From Asaia bogorensis (GTDB taxonomy: Bacteria > Pseudomonadota > Alphaproteobacteria > Acetobacterales > Acetobacteraceae): a stretch of 13,320 nt of DNA. The notes under the pieces were generated by a model. It ran no database searches and was not told the origin of the DNA. It worked only from the letters and a program-made list of their open reading frames with translations. Within the stretch, counting starts at the first letter, position 1; the number at the start of each line of letters is the position of its first letter. Location of the stretch: contig CAMBXJ010000057.1 of the NCBI GenBank assembly GCA_945871455.1, positions 1 through 13,320 of the forward strand, read 5' to 3'. Of the stretch, positions 13,226 to 13,320 are shown piece by piece. A program made the position numbers and the translations under genes.

Positions 13226-13320
13226 ATGCCCGCGACAATCCCGCGAAGCAGGTCTAGGGATGGATGGCAGCCGGATTAGCGGAATTCTGTTCCAGACTAG
13301 CGTCCGCCTCTGCCGCTGGT
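13226..13320. other. Right edge without a supported gene
   Basis: These 95 bases may be further decayed insertion-sequence DNA. I find no frame with recognisable similarity on either strand and no hairpin or inverted-repeat end. Confidence 0.3.

Noticed and set aside
12943..13238. Minus-strand frames of 70-89 codons at the right end
   Set aside because: They are antisense to the IS630 transposase remnant, which explains the DNA better. No domain is recognisable.

Overview
The window is a GC-rich stretch of bacterial chromosome. The gene content points to an alphaproteobacterium, most likely Rhodospirillales/Acetobacteraceae-like. The pointers are an Hsp20 gene paired with a DUF1150 gene, the neighbourhood accA / xerD / small membrane protein / shikimate kinase + dehydroquinate synthase, and a single-chain AroK-AroB fusion. 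The taxonomic guess is inference; no rRNA or tRNA gene is present to test it. Most of the window is housekeeping DNA. The accessory or unusual parts are a 392-bp mirrored repeat, an isolated Uma2 gene and a decayed insertion sequence.

Layout, left to right. (1) A class III CoA-transferase (185-1423, +) is followed by a strong hairpin terminator and about 275 bases in which I see no gene. (2) A minus-strand block, read right to left, runs accA (5303-4347), an EpsB/WcaJ-type polyprenyl-phosphate sugar-1-phosphate transferase (4107-2689), a small heat-shock protein with a TTG start (2534-2058) and a DUF1150 protein (1992-1738). (3) A Uma2-family protein (5508-6098, +) sits between accA and xerD on the opposite strand; its 3' end overlaps that of xerD. 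(4) xerD and a 47-residue membrane protein (both -) are divergent from the aroK-aroB fusion (7364-9043, +), which ends in a triplicated 14-bp unit and a perfect 18-bp hairpin. (5) A secreted MltB-family lytic transglycosylase (10176-9211, -) and a two-gene operon of a zinc-type dehydrogenase and a lipid A-type acyltransferase (10581-12507, +) diverge from a 392-bp palindromic repeat. (6) The right end holds a frameshifted IS630-family transposase remnant.

Functionally the genes concern envelope building and basic metabolism: malonyl-CoA supply (accA), a late acyltransferase of lipid A, glycan priming on a lipid carrier, peptidoglycan cleavage, aromatic amino-acid precursor synthesis, chromosome dimer resolution and protein quality control. 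The most notable non-coding object is the mirrored repeat at 10183-10574. Its two arms are reverse-complement, diverged copies (about 78% identical by eye) that meet with no spacer. The hairpins inside the arms show paired base changes. The start codons of both flanking genes lie exactly on the same axis of symmetry, each 8 bases after an AGGT supplied by the arm end.
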